Below, piece after piece: positions 36,365-47,339 of a DNA stretch of 64,000 nt. Within the stretch, counting starts at the first letter, position 1. Each line of letters begins with the position of its first letter. The stretch is taken from NCBI GenBank assembly GCA_014529385.2, contig CM043953.1, positions 107,700,549 through 107,764,548 on the forward strand, written 5' to 3'. This DNA is from Adiantum capillus-veneris. Its lineage: Eukaryota; Streptophyta; Polypodiopsida; Polypodiales; Pteridaceae. The position numbers and the translations under genes are program-made. The notes beneath the pieces are model-generated. The model was given only the letters and a program-made list of their open reading frames with translations. It did no database searches and was not told where the DNA came from.

Positions 36365-36775
36365 CTATTGGATGGACATAGAGGTGGACCAATAAGGGCT
36401 CAGCTAGTGTAAACTAAATTTCTTATTTTATAAATGCTTTAAAAAAACCAATAAGAATTAGTCTCCCTAAAATACTATTGGACAATCAAAAGGTCCAATG
36501 AGAATTAAGCAACCCATAAATTTGCTTAATTCCTATTGGCTAGAAGACTAAAAGGTCCAACAGGAATTCAGATAATTAAATTAATTATTTGAGCTTTTAC
36601 AAAAAGGAGAAAAGGATGGACACTGGTCACAAGGCTCTTGATTGGGCCTCTCAAATGCTATTGGCTAAACTTTTCACAGGCCAATAGTAAGCCAGCAAGA
36701 GTAAAAAGCTTGCTCAAATGCTATTGGCTAAGCTTTTCAAGAGCCAATAGGAAGCCAACATGAGTAAATTGCAAT
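36365..36775. repeat. Array of alternating ATTGG / CCAAT motifs, copy 1
   Basis: Within 410 bp there are about a dozen CCAAT boxes in both orientations (for example CCTATTGGAT, GGACCAATAAGG, CTATTGGCTAAGC, GAGCCAATAGG). Several form arms of short hairpins such as CTATTGGC with GCCAATAG about 25 bp apart. The second copy is at 40397-40806. Confidence 0.8.
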
Positions 36776-36900
36776 AGGGGTCGACCAAGATGAGAGAGGG
36801 GGTACTCATTTGTGAATCCATTATTCCACACACACTCACACAAGCTCATGTGTGAAGTAAAGAAAGTCTATCTCCTTCTCAAGCTTTAATGGAAAGCTCT

Positions 36901-37164
36901 TCATCTACTCCAAGCTTGTGAGAAGGGAGGCCTACACCAACAAACTCTTCCAGGACGTACATCAATGCCCTGCACAATATTCCAGACGCCCTTTGACACA
37001 AGAACCTGTTGCATCATGTAAGCCCACATAGGGTAATTGTCCCCATCCAATCTGTCCTGAACATCAAACATCTTGAACACATCTGTGTTGTTGTCAACCA
37101 TGGTAAATGCTGCACCTGATGTGAAAACTGCCCGAAAAGAGTAGAAACGAAGCGGGAACAACAC
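36901..37164 (-). pseudogene. Copia gag N-terminus, copy 1
   Basis: The frame contains MVDNNTDVFKMF, then LDGDNYPMWAYMMQQVL and SKGVWNIVQGID, the start of the copia gag (DUF4219/UBN2 type; L-DG-NY--W motif). The natural start is the inner Met at 37101, since the preceding residues are leader translation. After VRPG the sequence departs from gag and stops. 87 codons in all, identical in copy 2. Confidence 0.85.
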
Positions 37165-38308
37165 GTGCTATATAGCACAAACTGTAGAAGACTATAAGGG
37201 ACCTGTTATGCATAAAATGACACTGACAAAAATTTTGCACAAAATGACGAAATAACCTATGCAATACTGCATGTAGTGGAACGGAGGCCGAAATGACCCC
37301 GAATCAAAAATCTGAGTAGAATGAGCTCTACGAGTGCGCCCAAAATTTTAGTCGACCTACGAACGCTCGCCAAAGCTCACTGAAATCAGAGAAAGTGAGT
37401 AGATGTGTGCTGGAGCTGCTGGCGACTAAGCCCGGGAGGACGAAACCTGCTCTCATACCAATTTTTGGAATTAGGATTACAGAGAAACACACACAGCTTG
37501 GAGAAGACGAAAGAAGCTCAAGGCACACAACTGAAAGTATATTACTTAGTGTGCAGTGAAAAAATTAGCTCTAAAATGAATGGGCGTATATACAATGCAC
37601 GAGAGAAAAAAACTCCTAAAAAAGAAAAAAAATACCCCGACGGTCCTAAGTATGTATATAGTAACAAAGACTTGGCATGATTATGATTAAACAAATAGTA
37701 CAAAACACAATGAGCTATGTAGTCGTTAAAAGCATAAGAACAAAATGATGTGTAACCCTTACATGTGGTACAAGAATACGTACTAATTTACTATAAACTC
37801 CTCTCTTTAAAATGAAGCGAAAAATCTCAACCAAAAGAAAGTTTGTTGTTGTCAGTGGATGACTAGAGGTACACACACACACACATATCACCCCAAGGAA
37901 ACCCTTTTCTCTAAGGTAAGTTTTTCTCATTACCAAAAAGTCTATGTTATACTTGGTTTCCTATGAACCTAGAAGCATAAACTAATGTCTCTTTAAAGGC
38001 AATTAGAGATATTTCAAGTGCACCATAAATACAATGTTTTTCTAATATTGTATTCAAACATGGAATCCCAAAAAGGATTTACAAACACATAAGACAATAG
38101 AAGAAAAATTCCTATCAAAGTAAGATTTTCACAAGTCTATTTTTTTAAAAGATTTGTAGCTTTCAACGTCCAAAAGTTCTTTAGATTTGTAGCTTTTGTA
38201 GTTCTTTAAAAGTCTAAAATTTTTAGCTTTTGGCGTCGCCGATTCATGGCGTAATTTCATCATAACTAAGAATTTACACTTCAAAATAAAAAATTAAACA
38301 TAAGCGGG

Positions 38309-38759
38309 ATATTAAAACATCATTGCTAAGCATTTAAATGCATTCGAAGTTTAAAACGATTATGTCAAAAATCCACTGCTGTTAATAATCGCGATTTTGA
38401 CACTTCACTGAAAGTGGGGTTTGAAACTATAAGCATGTGTACTTATGTCTTATAAACATGTCCTAGAAGTTTCATTATATTTGGATGTCATTTGATGCTG
38501 CAACGGATGTAATTTGTTTACCGATGAGCGATTGGCTTTTAGTGATTTCAATCACTTGAGTGTAGCTTGAGTTAGATGCGAGTTGTTAGTTGTTTTCCGA
38601 GATATTGACACCCTCTTGTAGCTCTATGCACTAGTCGAGTTAGCTTCATCCCATGGATTGACAATTTAATCGTGGTTCTCGCTAATACTGCAATAAGATA
38701 GGATAGTGAAGTGAGACACGCGTCCCACAACATTATGTGTTTGTGAGTGTGTGTGTGTG

Positions 38760-38816
<57 letters not shown>

Positions 38817-39313
38817 TTGAACGAGAGAGTGTGTGTGTATGGAGAGAGAGAGAGAGAGAGATATTGAAGCATCATTGCTAAGCATTTAAATGCATTCGAA
38901 GTTTAAAACGATTATGTCAAAAATCCACTGCTGTTAATAATCGCGATTTTGACACTTCACTGAAAGTGGGGTTTGAGACCATAAGCATGTGTACTTAGGT
39001 CTTATAAACATGTTCTAGAAGTTTCATTATATTTGGATGTCATTTGATGCTGCAACGGATGTAATTTGTTTACCGATGAGCGATTGGCTTTTAGTGATTT
39101 CAATCACTTGAGTGTAGCTTGAGTTAGATGCGAGTTGTTAGTTGTTTTCCGAGATATTGACACCCTCTTGTAGCTCTATGCACTAGTCGAGTTAGCTTCA
39201 TCCCATGGATTGACAATTTAATCGTGGTTCTCGCTAATACTGCAATAAGATAGGATAGTGAAGTTAAACACGCGTCCCACAACATTATGTGTTTGTGAGT
39301 GTGTGTGTGTGTG

Positions 39314-39372
<59 letters not shown>

Positions 39373-39419
39373 TTGAACGAGAGAGTGTGTGTGTATGGAG
39401 AAAGAGAGAGAGAGAGAGA
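38309..39419. repeat. 552-bp tandem repeat, two copies
   Basis: 38309-38860 and 38861-39419 both run from ATATT(A/G)AA...CATCATTGCTAAGC to a GT-GA microsatellite and ATGGTTGAACGAGAG. The last part of each unit (GTTTGTGAGTGTGTG then TATGGAGAGAG) is gypsy 1 LTR sequence, so the unit is a chimera of non-LTR sequence and LTR. The junction between copies lies inside a GA run. Confidence 0.92.
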
Positions 39420-39482
39420 TGAGGTTGAGAGATGGAGAAAGAGGTATGAGGGTGAGTGTGTGTGTGTATGTGTGTGTGTATA

Positions 39483-39526
<44 letters not shown>

Positions 39527-40396
39527 TAGAGAGAGCTTCTTTCCTATTGGCTACCGACACAGAACGTGAGAGAGAGATAGAGAGAGAGTTGAACGATAAT
39601 GGATGAGATAGAGAGAGAGAGAGACAGAGAGAGAGAGAGAGTTGGCTTTACTGATAATGGAGAGAGAGAGAGAGGGGTGGCGCCAAGCTGGGGGGAGAGA
39701 GAGAGAGGGTGAGCCAAGGGTGGCGGCCCCTCTGTGAGCGCAAGGTCAAGTAGGGAGGGTGGTGGCGACAAGCTGCAACAAAAAAATTGTTTTTTTATAA
39801 ATTTCTATTATATAGCTCCCCTTCTCTTGGGGTTAGTACCCACGGTCAAGGTCTTCGAAGATCGGCCATCACTACATACGTTGGGTATATGGTCTATTGG
39901 CATGTGCACCAACATATGGTGTGTCATGAAAACCCAATATCTACTTTCCCAAATGATTTTCTCATATTAAACTGATCATTTAATATGGGGAGATACCAAG
40001 GGAAGCAAAGGGTAGATATCGGAAAGGTTGCCAGACCTGTCTCAAAAGGGGATCCAAAGGAGGGAAAATAGTGATCCAGATGGGGATGGTTTGCTAAAGA
40101 GCAAAGTGCACTAGTGGAGTTTAAAAGACCCTTAGGTTTAACTCCATTAAAGACTTCCAAAGGCTAAAGTTCCAAATTTTTACTCTAAAAGTCCTAGGCC
40201 ATAGGAACTGCTCTTAGTGACTAAAGTGCTAAATGCTAAGGTAAACAAAGTGGCTACAGGGAAAGGACAGAAGAGTGAGAAAGCTGGGAAAGAGACAACA
40301 CACTCTCTCTCACACACACACCACATCAGTTTACCTTTCCACAAAGCAAATAGGACACATGTTAGGCATGCAAGAAAACCCCCAATTCTTGCCTTA

Positions 40397-40806
40397 ATCC
40401 TATTGGATGGACATAGAGGTGGACCAATAAGGGCTCAGCTAGTGTAAACTAAATTTCTTATTTTATAAATGCTTTAAAAAAACCAATAAGAATTAGTCTC
40501 CCTAAAATACTATTGGACAGTCAAAAGGTCCAATGAGAATTAAGCAACCCATAAATTTGCTTAATTCCTATTGGCTAGAAGACTAAAAGGTCCAACAGGA
40601 ATTCAGATAATTAAATTAATTATTTGAGCTTTTACAAAAAGGAGAAAAGGATGGACACTGGTCACAAGGCTCTTGATTGGGCCTCTCAAATGCTATTGGC
40701 TAAACTTTTCACAGGCCAATAGTAAGCCAGCAAGAGTAAAAAGCTTGCTCAAATGCTATTGGCTAAGCTTTTCAAGAGCCAATAGGAAGCCAACATGAGT
40801 AAATTG
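40397..40806. repeat. Array of alternating ATTGG / CCAAT motifs, copy 2
   Basis: A near-identical copy of 36365-36775 with all motif positions kept. Confidence 0.8.
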
Positions 40807-40935
40807 CAATAGGGGTCGACCAAGATGAGAGAGGGGGTACTCATTTGTGAATCCATTATTCCACACACACTCACACAAGCTCATGTGTGAAGTAAAGAAA
40901 GTCTATCTCCTTCTCAAGCTTTAATGGAAAGCTCT

Positions 40936-41199
40936 TCATCTACTCCAAGCTTGTGAGAAGGGAGGCCTACACCAACAAACTCTTCCAGGACGTACATCAA
41001 TGCCCTGCACAATATTCCAGACGCCCTTTGACACAAGAACCTGTTGCATCATGTAAGCCCACATAGGGTAATTGTCCCCATCCAATCTGTCCTGAACATC
41101 AAACATCTTGAACACATCTGTGTTGTTGTCAACCATGGTAAATGCTGCACCTGATGTGAAAACTGCCCGAAAAGAGTAGAAACGAAGCGGGAACAACAC
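40936..41199 (-). pseudogene. Copia gag N-terminus, copy 2
   Basis: The same 87-codon frame as at 36901-37164 with an identical translation, including LDGDNYPMWAYMMQQVL. The lack of any amino-acid change fits a recent segmental duplication rather than selection, since the frame is a truncated gag. Confidence 0.85.
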
Positions 41200-42449
41200 G
41201 TGCTATATAGCACAAACTGTAGAAGACTATAAGGGACCTGTTATGCATAAAATGACACTGACAAAAATTTTGCACAAAATGACGAAATAACCTATGCAAT
41301 ACTGCATGTAGTGGAACGGAGGCCGAAATGAGCCCGAATCAAAAATCTGAGTAGAATGAGCTCTACGAATGCGCCCAAAATTTTTGTCGACCTACGAACG
41401 CTCGTCAAAGCTCACTGAAATCGGAGAAAATGAGTAGATGTGTGCTGGAGCTGCTAGCGACTAAGCCCAGGAGGACGAAACCTGCTCTGATATCAATTTT
41501 TGAAATTAGGGTTGCAGAGAAACGCACACAGCTTGGAGAAGACGAAGGAAGCTCAAGGCACACAACTGAGAGTATATTACTTAGTGTGCAATGGAAGATA
41601 GCCCTAGAATGAATGGACGTATATACAATGGAAAGATAGATAGCCCTAGAATGAATGGGCGCATATACAATGTACGGGCAAAAAAAAACTCCTAAAGAGA
41701 AAAAAAATACCCCGACGATCCTAAGTGTGTTCATACACATCACTACCACATGTATATGATAACAAAGACTTGGCATGATTATGATTAAACAAATAGTACA
41801 TAACACAATGAGCTATGTAGTCGTTAAAAGCATAAGAACACAATGGTGTGTAACCCTTACATATGGTACAAGAATACGTACTAATTTACTATAAACTTCT
41901 CTCTTTAAAATGAAGTGAAAAATCTCAACCAAAACAAAGGCTGTTGTTGTAAGTGGATGACTAGAAGTACACACACACATCACCCCAAGGAAACCCTTCT
42001 CTAAGGTAAGTTTTTCTCATTACAAAAAAGTTCATGTTATACTTGGTTTCCTATGAACCTAGAAGCATAAACTAATGTCTCTTTAAAGGCAATTAGAGAT
42101 ATTTCAAGTGCACCATAAAGGCAATGTTTTTCTGATATTGTATTCAAACATGGAATCCCAAAAAGGATTTACAAACACATAGGACAATAGAAGAACAATT
42201 TCTATCAAAGTAAGATTTTCACAAGTCTAAAAGTCCTTTAGATCAGGTATATACTATATATTTATAGGCTAGGATTCTAGAGCTCATATGCTAAAAGAAT
42301 CTCACACATCTACAAGGCAACTAGAATCATTGGCAAGGCATTAAGATTGGACCAAATAAGTTGTTCATGTTATTGAGCATTTACGTCTATTTTCAAGTTT
42401 ATTAGTATTTTGTTAGTTGTGATTACTCTGCCAAAAGGGGATGGCAAAA

Positions 42450-42737
42450 TGTAGTGGCAACCGGAGAGAATCACACAGCAAATTGTTATCGTTTAAAGCC
42501 AACAATGAGAAGAAAGACATGGGCTAAGGCACCAACTAATTAATGTCTCCCTTTCTCTGATCGATCGTATAAGACTAGGGGTGCTAGACCTTGAGATCCT
42601 CCTCTCAACCTCCCATTATATAGGCAGGCTCCTAGCCTCTTGCCCTAAACGGATCCCCTGTCCATATTGTCTAGTCCGACCGCCTGGCTGTAGTCCGTGA
42701 CCCCCTGGCCTTGTCCTACGGAACCATTGTCCTAACA
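42450..42737 (-). repeat. 3' LTR of gypsy 2
   Basis: On the element strand it starts TGTTAGGACAATGG right after the polypurine tract and probably ends GCCACTACA at 42450. That outer limit is tentative because the second LTR is outside the window. A TATA-like CCTATATAATGG lies at 42614-42625 (minus). Confidence 0.7.
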
Positions 42738-42753
42738 TTACTCCCCCCTTAAA
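42738..42753 (-). other. Polypurine tract of gypsy 2
   Basis: The minus strand reads TTTAAGGGGGGAGTAA immediately before the LTR start TGTTAGG, the expected plus-strand primer. Confidence 0.85.
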
Positions 42754-43920
42754 GAAGAGTTTTCGTCCTCGAAAACAAAAGTGTGAAACTTCTTCTTAAG
42801 AGCACTAATGTTTTCCCAAGTGGCGCCTTTTTCATGTAGATCTTTCCACTTGATTAAAACTTATCGACGTACATGATGACGCGTACGTAAATCATGATAG
42901 TCAAGAATTCATTCAGGTTCATGTGGTGGGGTAGGAGGTTCAACAAAATCGACCATAATCTGTTGGTCAATGACATTTTCGTCCCCATGTAATCGCTTAC
43001 ATAAACGGCTTACATGAAATACCGGATGGACACGAGAGTGTGTGGGTAATGATAGTTTGTAGGCGCGATCACCAACTCGCTTGAGTATTTTGAAAGGCCC
43101 ACAATATTTTGGAGATAATTTAGGTGATTGCCCAGTTTTCAGACTTTGTGAATGCTTTGGCACACACAAAAATACTTCTTCCCCTTCCTCAAAGGTAACT
43201 TGCTGACATTTCTCATCAGCGTACTTCTTATACCGATCCTGCGCTTGCCGGACATTCTGACGAGCGAGTTTCAACATATCCATATGGTCTTGGAGAAAAT
43301 TGTTAACCTACTGGATTTTTTCTGTTGCCAACCCCACCATAACGGGTGACCTAGGTTGAAAACCATACATGAGCATGAAATGACTAAATCCAGTCGTGAC
43401 ATGCTTAGCACTGTTGTAAGCAAACTCAAGAAGAGGTAGATATTCTTCCCAGTTTGTTTGTTTCTTTCTAACGTATGCGTGTACCATATCCTCTACCACT
43501 TGGTTAACTCGTTCAATCTGACCATCCGTTTCGAGATGATCCGCTGTACTGAGGCTGAGTTGTGTACCCAATCATATAAACACAGCCCTCCAAAAATGAC
43601 TGTTAAACTTGGGATCACGATCACTCACAATGTTACTTGGCAAATCATACAACTTGTACAGATTGTAACTTAGCTAATTCTGGAGTCTTAATCGTCGATT
43701 TGGTTGGAATAAACTTGCATAGTTTAGTCAACGGTCTACGACCACCCATACTGAGTCATGACCTCGTACAGTGGTTGGTAAACCCACAATAAGATCCATA
43801 GAGATACTTTCCCTTTTGCTATTGGGAATCTCCAAAGGATGTAAGAGTCCTCCTGCCTTTAGGCGCTCTGCTTTGTTAACTTGACACTTTCGGCAATGCA
43901 AGACATAATCTTGAACAAAG
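42754..43920 (-). pseudogene. Gypsy 2 integrase C-terminal half and chromodomain
   Basis: 43920 downward reads FVQDYVLHCRKCQVNKAE (second half of the zinc finger) and SISMDLIVGLPTT (core), then broken frames, then 43571-43308 (GQIERVNQVVEDMV, LPLLEFAYNSAKH). 43283-42909 gives KLSPKYCGPFKILKRVG (GPF/Y) and HPVFHVSRLCK. After a stop the frame continues ILDYHDLRTRHHVR, VLIKWKDLHEKGATWENI, a chromodomain with the W-E pair typical of chromoviruses. Chromodomains guide integration to marked chromatin. Several stops. Confidence 0.87.
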
Positions 43921-43924
43921 CCAT

Positions 43925-44775
43925 TGATAGCCGGCTTTCGGAAATCAAAGAAAAAAAAGAAAAAAAACTCATTTCACCCCCCCCCCCCCCGCTCTCAGTA
44001 CCCCCCCACCGTAACTCATTTTTCCCCCTCCCGCCCCACGGGCATCGGATAAAACCCTCGCACTCTCTCCCCCCCATTTTCTTTACATACCCCCTTCCCT
44101 AATATCTCTCCCTCCCCCCCCGATTTACCCTCCCCGGCCAGGCAAAAATTAAGAAGAAACCCCCCCAACCCCTCTTTCGTGTTCCCTCGGTATGAGCCGC
44201 ATGAAACCCCCCCCTCACTCTTACACTCACCCCCCCCCCCCCCCCCCTCTCCATTACCCTTTACCCTCTACCCTATCCTACCCCCCCCTCTTTGGCCTGC
44301 CAATATTCCCTCCCCTGACCCCTCCTCCCTCTTCCCCACCCGCTCACCTCACCCTCCTTCGGCTCATTTCCCCTCCCCCTCGGCCTCATTCCCCCCCCCC
44401 CGGCCCACGGATATATTCCCTCCCCCCCATTGACTTAGTTTTACTTCGTCTTTAAGCCCATGCAAGACAACACCACCCTCCCTCCTCTCCCTCTCACCCA
44501 CACAAACCCATGCCCCGCCATAGCCCCTCTCCCCCTCACTCTCCCTCACACACTCTCTATCTCTTATCCCCTCCCCCTCTCCCTCACTCTCCCTCTCATC
44601 CGGGTACCGGCAGCGCGCAAAGCTCACTCTCTCTCTCTCTCCCCATGCGGGCAGCGCTGAAATCAACCCACACGCACACACACCCTCTCACTCACACACA
44701 CACACACATACCCCACACACCCCCCCCCCCCCCCACCTCTCCTCTCTCTCGCATGCGCTGTAGCACACACACTCA

Positions 44776-44810
<35 letters not shown>

Positions 44811-45016
44811 CACACACCCCCCCACCTCTCCTCTCTCTCGCATGCGTTGCAGCACACACACTCACTCACACACACCCTCTCTCGGGCGCCGCATACGCAA
44901 CAAACACACACACCCACACCCTCGCGTGTAGTCCGCAGACCAAATACACACACACACACACACGCGTCTTGCAGCAGCAGAAAAACGCCACACACACACA
45001 CACACACTCACCCCAA

Positions 45017-45055
<39 letters not shown>

Positions 45056-46095
45056 TTCCGCCATGCGTAGCAGTCCGCCATCCGCCACAGAAAAAAGAAA
45101 AAAAATATAAAATTATATATTATATATTATATATATACATTATATAACTCCCCCCCCTTCCCGTGTTCCCACGCACGCATGCGCACATACATATACATAT
45201 ACGCACTTACCCGCAAATACACATATATACACATATATGCTCCCACACTCACATACATACATACACACACGCATAAACGCCTACGACATCGACAAACGAA
45301 AGAAGAAGGATCCAAAGCACGCGCCGCCAACGACAAAAATAGAAAATGCGCCGAAGGCATGCCCCGGCCGACTCCGAAAAGAAGTACGCTCGACACCAAC
45401 GCACTGGCAGCTCGCCATTCGCCCGCAACACGCAACCTCGATGCCATCCCAGTAATTTTAGGTTATTTTACCATTATCTTTAGTTTTCACCCAAGCCATT
45501 GTAAATTTCCCTTTCTGTAAATATCCTCTCTTTATGTGATGGTGACAAAGGCCCACCTAGAGATTTCCATCTTTTAATAACCTTCCCCAAAACAAAGTAA
45601 GGGTCAACCGCACCGGGCCCACCACTTGCTTTGTCTCCCCGATTAAGATTACCCTAACCACACTGGGATTACCATAATCCAAGCAGCCAACACCTATAAA
45701 TTGGCACTGAGAGGTCACTATCTGGGGGGGGGCAACTTATGTGGAACCATGCATTGGGTAGAGTGTAGTAGGAGGGATTGACACCATCACCATCACCATC
45801 ACGGGGAGAGGGTTTAGGGTCTTGTGTGTTGGGTTTGCCTTGGAAATTGCACCATGCGAAGGGAACCACACCCATCTCTCGACTCCAATGGTCGATGCAC
45901 ACACGTATGCACGCTCTTGGCAATGAACATTCACAGTCATGGAGTCGCCCTAGAGAACGCACCAAGTAGGTTGCACCATCTCCTTCCCCTACCTCTCTAC
46001 CACCACGACATGCCACCTTGTAAATATTGCAAAAATAATTCACCCTCACACCCCCGAGGATGTCTTCATCAATTGCGAGTGTTCTCTCTCTCTCC

Positions 46096-46143
<48 letters not shown>

Positions 46144-46299
46144 GCTTGCAGTGTTCATATCATCGTGGGCTTTGCGTCCTAGCCGCTCAAAGCTAGGTGG
46201 TGCCCCCTGTTCGCTTTACCGTGGCAGGCTCGAGGCGAGCCATTCGCCCCCCGGCGTTTTAGAGGCCTTCGCGGTTCGGGGTCCGCTTTGCGTCCGTCA
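43925..46299 (+). mobile_element. Solo LTR (gypsy 1 LTR family) inserted in gypsy 2 integrase
   Basis: 2375 bp, starting TGATAGCCGGCTTTCG and ending GCGTCCGTCA. The 4-bp duplication CCAT is at 43921-43924 and 46300-46303. Removing one copy joins FYCPGLHG to FVQDYVLHC in frame with the normal integrase zinc-finger spacing. It is longer than its relatives because of C runs (35 C at 45018-45052, others at 43979-44410), CA runs and a TG run at 46099-46140. It shares GGTGGTGCCCCCTGTTCGC with the family, in reverse orientation to the other copies. Confidence 0.92.
45694..45701 (+). promoter_or_regulatory. TATA box in solo LTR
   Basis: CTATAAAT, followed by GGCACTGAGAGGTCACTATC, the same context as the TATA boxes of the gypsy 1 LTRs. 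Confidence 0.55.
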
Positions 46300-46303
46300 C
46301 CAT

Positions 46304-47297
46304 GTAAACCTGGACAATAAAACTATCATCATACAAGAGTATAAGTCTTTTTAATACCCGGGTGCCCTGCACTTGGACTATCATGACATTCATAAAAAAT
46401 TTGGCATCGAATGTCCGTGTCCATAGGTACACAAACTCTCCCCTTGTGGAGTAGGTACCCATTATCGATGGTAAAATTCTTCCATCGCTGTAGTTCATCA
46501 CTCAACAGAGGAGAACTGCGTGTGGAGGTTAACGACACAGTACCAGCATTGGAGTGAGAAGGATCCCTCATTTGCACATGGCTCCACACTTTGGAATATG
46601 CGTTATCATGCTCATATTTGCCCTTCAGAGAATCCAAAAATTCACTGCAAAGTTCCATGAACAAAAGAGAATTGATCTCAGGCATACGACTAAGAGCATC
46701 AGCCACCACATTATATCGTCCTTTACGATACCGGAGCTTTGCGTCATACTCCTAAAGGATTTCAGCCCACCTGGCTTTTCGACCCTTCAAGTCGGTTTGT
46801 TGTGTAAACCATTTAATGCTTTCATGGTCAAATACAATCTCAAACTGATGTCCATACAAATAATGTCTCCATGTCTTCAAGGCAGACACTATTGCATGGA
46901 GTTCGCGTTCATAAGCAGAATAACTCTGCTGTGCTGAATCAAGCTTCTTGCTTTCAAATGCAATTGGCCTCACTTCTTGTAGAAGGACTGCTTCAATAGC
47001 ACGGTTACTGGCATCCGTTTCCAAAATGAATGGTTTCAAAGGATCTACAATAGCTAGAATAGGAGTTGTAGCTAATTCATCCTTGAGTGTATCAAAACTA
47101 TGCTGTTGAGCGATCCCCCACTGGAAGGTCTTGCCTTTGTATTTCAGTTGGTCCGTCATTGGAACAATAACATGAGCATAGTTTTTAACGAACCTTCGAT
47201 AAAAACCTGCAAAGCCCAAGAAAATATGTAACTCTTTCAGATTTCTAAGAGAAGTCCACCGGAGAATGGCATCCACTTTGGATTGATCCATGTGCAA
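46304..47297 (-). pseudogene. Gypsy 2 RNase H and integrase N-terminus
   Basis: 47297-46752 reads KVDAILRW, LKELHIFLGFAGFYRRFVKNY (RT connection) and FILETDASNRAIEAVLLQE, the RNase H first Asp, with YSAYERELHAIVSALKTWRHYL and FEIVFDHESIKWF (Glu and Asp). 46709-46329 continues NVVADALSRMPE, then YECHDSPSAGHPGIKKTY (HH of the integrase zinc finger). FYCPGLHG, ending at the solo LTR, completes this half. Stops separate RNase H from integrase and break the finger. Confidence 0.88.
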
Positions 47298-47339
47298 CCC
47301 AATAGCTGAGATAACATGCCCAAGATAGTGAATTTCCTC

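Larger units (their letters stand above)
35834..38140 (-). mobile_element. Truncated copia element, copy 1
   Basis: On the minus strand a copia primer site is read as TGGTATGAGAGC (37443-37454 region), then leader, then gag start at 37101. The gag stops after about 60 residues and no protease, integrase or RT follows. The part at 35834-36900 contains the CCAAT/ATTGG array. The LTR upstream of the primer site (from about 37460 to the right) has uncertain limits. It was the target of the gypsy 1 insertion. Confidence 0.65.
35290..42225. repeat. Tandem segmental duplication, units offset by about 4.04 kb
   Basis: Unit 1 (about 35290-38140) and unit 2 (about 39290-42225) are about 97% alike by eye. 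Each holds the outer 500 bp of the gypsy 1 LTR, the CTAC flank, and the same 2.3-kb copia-derived flank. The first unit's flank ends at ACAAGTCTA near 38138, the second at 42229. Because the LTR end and flank are copied together, the duplication happened after gypsy 1 inserted. Unit 2 has an extra internal 43-bp copy near 41593-41678. Confidence 0.9.
39872..42225 (-). mobile_element. Truncated copia element, copy 2
   Basis: The second unit of the duplication. On the minus strand the primer site is read as TGATATCAGAGC near 41484-41495, followed by the same leader and gag fragment. It differs from copy 1 by scattered changes and a 43-bp duplication near 41593-41678. LTR limits are not resolved. 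Confidence 0.65.

Noticed and set aside
38309-39419. Repeated units considered as a CRISPR-like array
   Set aside because: Only two units of 552 bp, no short repeat-spacer pattern, and the sequence is plant nuclear DNA.
44460-45110. Proline/histidine/threonine-rich frames suggesting an extensin-like wall protein
   Set aside because: They arise from C and CA runs inside the solo LTR 43925-46299; no signal peptide and no regular SPPPP units.
45721-45733. Possible tRNA or snRNA genes in intergenic and LTR regions
   Set aside because: No cloverleaf with A and B boxes and no conserved small-RNA promoter pair was found anywhere in the window by eye.
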